Shown here: one piece after another, positions 60,485 to 64,000 of the stretch
How the letters are laid out: every line of letters begins with the position of its first letter
Numbering within the stretch: position 1 is the first letter of the stretch
Source of the DNA: Palsa-459 sp963841965
Lineage (GTDB): Bacteria > Actinomycetota > Acidimicrobiia > Acidimicrobiales > RAAP-2
NCBI GenBank assembly: GCA_963841965.1
Contig: CAWJES010000004.1
Location: 124,001-188,000, forward strand
DNA length: 64,000 nt
Direction: 5' to 3'
Notes under the pieces: model-generated
What the model was told of the DNA's origin: nothing
The model's input: the letters and a program-made list of their open reading frames with translations, nothing else
The model's database searches: none
Translations under genes and position numbers: made by a program

Positions 60485-61306
60485 ATGTCGCACTCGGCTG
60501 ACCTGACCGATCACACCGCCGTCATCACCGGCTCGTCGAGCGGGATCGGACGGGCGATCGCGGAGCGCCTGGGTGCCGCGGGTGCCCACGTGGTTCTCTC
60601 CGGGCGAACTGAGGATGCGATGCGCGCGTCCGCCGACCGCATCGAGGCCTCGGGCGGGCACGCGACCGTCGTGGTCTCGGACGTCCGCGACGAAGCTGCG
60701 ATGCGGGCACTCGTCGACACGGCGGTGACCGAGACGGGGCGCCTCGACGTGTTCGTCAACAACGCGGGCGTCGCTTCCTTCGCGCCGATCCTGGACGCCG
60801 ATCCGGACATCTGGCGGACGATGCTGGACACCAACATCTTCTCGCTGCTCGTCGGGTGCCAGGCGGCCGTGCGGGCCATGCGGGCCCTCGGGAACCCGGG
60901 TCGCATCATCAACGTGTCATCCGTCGCCGCCCACGGCAACGAATCGGGCGTCTACGGCGCGACGAAGCACGCGGTGAACGTCATCTCCAACACGCTGCGC
61001 CAGGAGCTCATGGACGACCCCATCCAGGTGACCACGATCATGCCGGGTCTCGTCGCGACGAACATCGGCCGGAACGTCGATCCCGAGGTGATTGCCGGCC
61101 TCGTCGCCGCCAGTGGCATTGACGCCACGTTCACGCCCGGTGAACGCCTGCCGGACGACGTCCTGGAAGCTGCCCAGACGATCCTGGGCCAGATCATGCT
61201 CAAGCCCGAGGATGTCGCGGACGCTGTCCTCTACGCGGTCAGCCTGCCAAGCTCGGTGCACCTCGCGGAGATCGTCATCCGTCCCAACCAGGACTTCGAC
61301 CTCTAG
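60485..61306 (+). CDS. Short-chain dehydrogenase/reductase, classical
   Basis: A 273-residue SDR. The cofactor motif TGSSSGIG, NNAG, the catalytic Ser in INVSSVAAHG and the YGATK pair (Y and K) are in place. SGRTE suggests NADP(H) preference. The C-terminus LAEIVIRPNQ resembles the YdfG-type 3-hydroxyacid dehydrogenases. The ATG at 60485 has GGGAG upstream; an earlier GTG exists. It lies 250 bases before oleA but is classical, so it is not a canonical OleD (extended SDR). Confidence 0.88.
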   Translation: MSHSADLTDHTAVITGSSSGIGRAIAERLGAAGAHVVLSGRTEDAMRASADRIEASGGHATVVVSDVRDEAAMRALVDTAVTETGRLDVFVNNAGVASFAPILDADPDIWRTMLDTNIFSLLVGCQAAVRAMRALGNPGRIINVSSVAAHGNESGVYGATKHAVNVISNTLRQELMDDPIQVTTIMPGLVATNIGRNVDPEVIAGLVAASGIDATFTPGERLPDDVLEAAQTILGQIMLKPEDVADAVLYAVSLPSSVHLAEIVIRPNQDFDL

Positions 61307-61548
61307 ACATCCCGTTGAGCGGAGCTGCGCAAAACGAGGCTGGAGCCCGCACCAACGTGCTGCCATTTGCAATCAATCCGAACTCGCTGGTCGTGCCCGC
61401 TGGTCGGGTGTCGTCCGTGCCTGCTTTCGGCGCGGACGGGACAGCAGTGGACCCCGGGTCGACCGCGATGGGTCCGAGGCCCTCGGCGCGGCAGGGTGTG
61501 ATGTCCGCCACAGCGGAAGTCTCGGAGAAACGCCGGGCGTGAAAGTCG

Positions 61549-61554
61549 TAACCT
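61549..61554 (+). promoter_or_regulatory. -10-like element near oleA start
   Basis: TAACCT (TANNNT) is six bases upstream of the GTG at 61561; GAGGGG abuts the start codon too closely for normal ribosome binding, so a leaderless message is plausible. Confidence 0.35.
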
Positions 61555-61560
61555 GAGGGG

Positions 61561-62574
61561 GTGCCACCCTCCAACGCCTATGCCCGCACCTACATCTGGG
61601 CCCTCGCACATGTCGACGCACCCGAGGTCGTGACGTCCGCATGGATCGACGGGGAGCTCGCCGAGACCTTCGAGCGGTGCGGGATACGCCCCGGGCTCCT
61701 CGAGTCGGTGGCCGGCATCATCGAGCGCAGGTGGTGGCCTGAAGGCGTCACTTTCGACGAGGCGGCCGCGATGGCGGGCCAGGCGGCGATGGCCGCGGCT
61801 CACATCGACCCCTCGAGCGTCGACATGCTGATCTCCACATCGGTCTGCAAGCACCACCTCGAGCCGAGCGTCGCATGCGCCGTCCACCACCGACTCGCCC
61901 TCCCCGCGACCTGCTCCAACTTCGATCTCGGCAATGCCTGCCTCGGCTTCGTGAACGCCATGAACGTCGCAGCCATGGCCATCGAGTCCGGCCAGGCCAG
62001 GACGGTGCTGATCGTCGACGGTGAGGGGAGCCGCTACACGCAGCTGGCGACCATCGAGCGGCTCAAGTCAGAGACGACCACAACGAACGACGTGTTCGAG
62101 CAGTTCGCATCCCTCACGCTCGGATCAGGTGCCGCGGCGATGGTCATGGGCGGACCACGGGCTGGCGCGCACGCATTCCTCGGAGGCATCACGCTGGCCG
62201 CCACGAGCAACCACGACCTCTGCGTTGGCGACCTCGACCAGATGCGCACTGATACCGCGGGCCTGCTCGTGAGCGGCCTCAAGCTCGCCCAGGAGACCCA
62301 TGATGCCGCGATCGCTGCAGGATGGGACTGGGAGGACTGCGACCGCTACGTGATGCACCAGGTCTCCGCGGTACACACGTCGAAGCTCTGCGAGCTGCTC
62401 GGCATCGACATGAGCCGCGTCCCGCTCAGCTATCCCCTGTTCGGCAACATGGGCCCCGCCGCAGTGCCCTACACGCTGTCCACGATCGCCGATGAGCTCT
62501 CGCCGGGCGAGCGGGTCCTCCTGATGGGCATCGGATCCGGACTCAACTGCGCCGGCGCCGAGCTGGTCTGGTAA
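61561..62574 (+). CDS. oleA: Thiolase-superfamily acyl-CoA condensing enzyme OleA
   Basis: A 337-residue enzyme. GNACLGFVNAM holds the nucleophile C127; E101 in HHLEPS matches the special glutamate on the opposing subunit that OleA uses to start condensation. MHQVSAVH and FGNMGPAAVP give the His and Asn of the active site. OleA joins two fatty acyl-CoAs head-to-head to form a 2-alkyl-3-ketoalkanoate, the first step of long-chain olefin synthesis. GTG start. It precedes oleBC by six bases, so they form an operon. Confidence 0.88.
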   Translation: MPPSNAYARTYIWALAHVDAPEVVTSAWIDGELAETFERCGIRPGLLESVAGIIERRWWPEGVTFDEAAAMAGQAAMAAAHIDPSSVDMLISTSVCKHHLEPSVACAVHHRLALPATCSNFDLGNACLGFVNAMNVAAMAIESGQARTVLIVDGEGSRYTQLATIERLKSETTTTNDVFEQFASLTLGSGAAAMVMGGPRAGAHAFLGGITLAATSNHDLCVGDLDQMRTDTAGLLVSGLKLAQETHDAAIAAGWDWEDCDRYVMHQVSAVHTSKLCELLGIDMSRVPLSYPLFGNMGPAAVPYTLSTIADELSPGERVLLMGIGSGLNCAGAELVW

Positions 62575-62580
62575 CGCGGG

Positions 62581-64000
62581 GTGGCCCGGCGCGGCGATGC
62601 GTCCGCGACCGTGCCTCGTGCGACCGCTCCCTCATCGAGCGAATTGCGCCGGTGGGGACTCAAGCCAGAGTGGTCGCGGCAGGTGACGTTCGCGACGCCT
62701 GAAGGCACTGACGTCACCTGGCACGTCCTCGACACCGGACCCGGACCTCGGGGCACCATCGTCTGTGTACATGGGAACCCCTCGTGGGTTACCTGTGGCG
62801 CGACCTCCTGGGCACGCTCGCGCCTGACTGGCGTGTCGTCGCGGTCGACCAGACGGGCATGGGCTACTCGCAGCGTGCGCCTCTGCGCAGGCTCGCCGAT
62901 CGGGTCGACGAGCTGGTCCGATTCTGCAAGCAGGAAGCCGACGGCCCCTTGGTGCTGGCAGCGCACGACTGGGGTGGACCGGTCGCCGTCGGCGCTGCTC
63001 AGTCGCTGGATGTCCAGGCGCTGATGCTCGCGAACACGGCGGTCGCGAAGCCCGAGGGCGTGCGCGTGCCGCCGCTCATCGGTGTCGCCCGGCGATTCGT
63101 CGATCTGGTGTGCAGGCGGACACCGATCTTCGTCGACGGTGCTGCAGCGATGACCAAGCGGGTGCACCGCCAGGCCCTGCGCGCCCCCTACCGTGCAGCC
63201 GGCCGTCGGGCCGCGATCGCGGACTTCGTCGCGGACATCCCGGTTGGTCCGAACGACCCGTCCCACAGCGCGCTCGCCAGGAGCGCGGCGGTCCTGGCGT
63301 CGCTCACGTGTCCGATCCTGCTCCTCTGGGGTGGCCGGGATCCCGTGTTCCATGACCGGTTCCTCAGGGACCTCCGGGAACGCGCGCCGACTGCGCAGGT
63401 CCAGCGATTCCCCGGTGCCGGCCACTTCGTCTGCCTCGACGAACCGGTCGGCGCAGTGATCGCATCCTGGCTCGATCGCGTCGTACCGGAGGCATCTCCG
63501 ATCGCCATGTCGTCGAGCGACGCTGCCGCGGACCAGGGCCGGGACACGGACACCGGCGACTTCCGACCCGTGCTTGCGGACCTCGAAGCGCGATCCGGGG
63601 ATGACGCCCTCGTCTACCGCGGGCCAGATGGGTCAATCTCGTGGGCCGAGCTCGCCAGCCGGTCCGCGACTGCAGCCGCCGTCCTGCGGGAGTCCGGGGT
63701 GCAGCCGGGCGACCGGGTGGGGCTGCTCGTCCCGCCGGGAGTCGACCTGCTTGTCGCTGCCGTGGCCGTCTGGCTGACAGGCGGTGTCATCGTTGTCGCC
63801 GATGCGTCCGCAGGACTCGGGCAGCTGCGCGACCTGTTCCGGGCTGCCGCCCCGTCCCATGTGATCGGCGCCCGCATCACGCTCACGGCGGCGAGCATCG
63901 GCCGTTTTGCGCCTGGTGCGGGTCTTTCGGCGTTCGCGAGCCTTCCCGGAGTGGCTGACCTTCGACGGGCGTCCCGCCGGCACAGGTTCGAGCCGATCCC
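62581..64000 (+). pseudogene. oleBC: OleBC fusion (beta-lactone decarboxylase / beta-lactone synthetase), frameshifted, partial
   Basis: GTG start. The first frame reads to residue about 70, VCVHGNPSW, then breaks at a G-run (62786-62788). Adding one G continues as YLWRDLLGTLAPDW...AAHDWGGPVAV and stays open to the window end. AAHDWGG (Asp codon 62967-62969) is the nucleophile elbow of the haloalkane-dehalogenase-like OleB; GGRDPVF and GAGHFV are later active-site regions. From about 63560 the AMP-forming OleC ligase begins (LVYRGPDGSISWAEL). OleB and OleC are known to be fused in several actinobacteria. The gene runs beyond the window. A sequencing error in the G-run is as likely as a real mutation. 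Confidence 0.78.

Noticed and set aside
60485..61306. SDR as OleD of the olefin pathway
   Set aside because: OleD is an extended SDR of about 340 residues; this is a classical 273-residue SDR separated from oleA by 250 bases.

Overview
The window is high-GC DNA from an actinobacterium (Actinomycetota). Supporting signs are the actinobacterial RNase P RNA, a mycothiol-nitroreductase-like protein, a coenzyme F420 oxidoreductase (FrhB family), a SigF/SigB partner-switching locus, Thr-rich surface-protein linkers, a probable oleBC fusion and several promoters that look leaderless. Class level cannot be fixed by eye; Acidimicrobiia or a related deep branch is a guess from the style of the surface proteins. 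I found no rRNA, tRNA, CRISPR array or intact insertion sequence.

Layout. 1-3.1 kb: a partial FAD/NAD oxidoreductase, an MBL hydrolase, xseB and xseA packed on the minus strand, then rnpB. 3.5-5.2 kb: a methyltransferase and a VapBC toxin-antitoxin pair. 5.5-11.7 kb: a secreted CAP/Fn3/Ig protein, an ABC exporter pair, a secreted phospholipase A2 and a cold-shock protein. 12-14 kb: a sortase overlapping the 3' end of its probable substrate, an ice-binding-like (DUF3494) cell-wall protein with a 27-bp tandem repeat and a one-base frameshift. 14.4-19.3 kb: a PAS/GAF/HD-GYP protein and a 992-residue glycine-rich exoprotein. 19.5-25.7 kb: sigma factor, degenerate anti-sigma, STAS antagonist and a phosphatase fused to an intact kinase-like domain, followed by two exoprotein genes that each carry the same SigF-type promoter and leader. 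26.3-31.9 kb: a giant propeller/Fn3 protein. 32.2-42.1 kb: an aldo/keto reductase and a LacI-headed oligosaccharide uptake operon (two permeases, two ATPases, binding protein, GH1 beta-glucosidase) with two identical operators. 42.3-50.8 kb: a streptomycin-type phosphotransferase homologue, a polytopic membrane protein, a ParA-like ATPase, an HdeD-like protein, an arylsulfatase, an LPG-synthase-type membrane protein and a small exported protein. 50.9-55.3 kb: an FrhB-type flavoprotein translationally coupled to a siroheme sulfite/nitrite reductase, divergent from the two genes that make siroheme. 55.4-61.3 kb: small genes, zwf, a hemolysin III homologue, a DsbA-family protein, UspA and an SDR. 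61.5 kb to the end: oleA and an oleBC fusion with a one-base frameshift.

How genes work together. The FrhB-like protein could feed electrons (F420H2 or ferredoxin) to the siroheme reductase, whose cofactor comes from the divergent operon; this is a possible split relative of the archaeal F420-dependent sulfite reductase. The SigF locus probably drives the two exoproteins next to it. The sortase probably anchors the ice-binding-like protein. The LacI operon probably imports beta-glucosides for cleavage by the GH1 enzyme. OleA and OleBC would make long-chain olefins if the OleB frame is intact in the organism.
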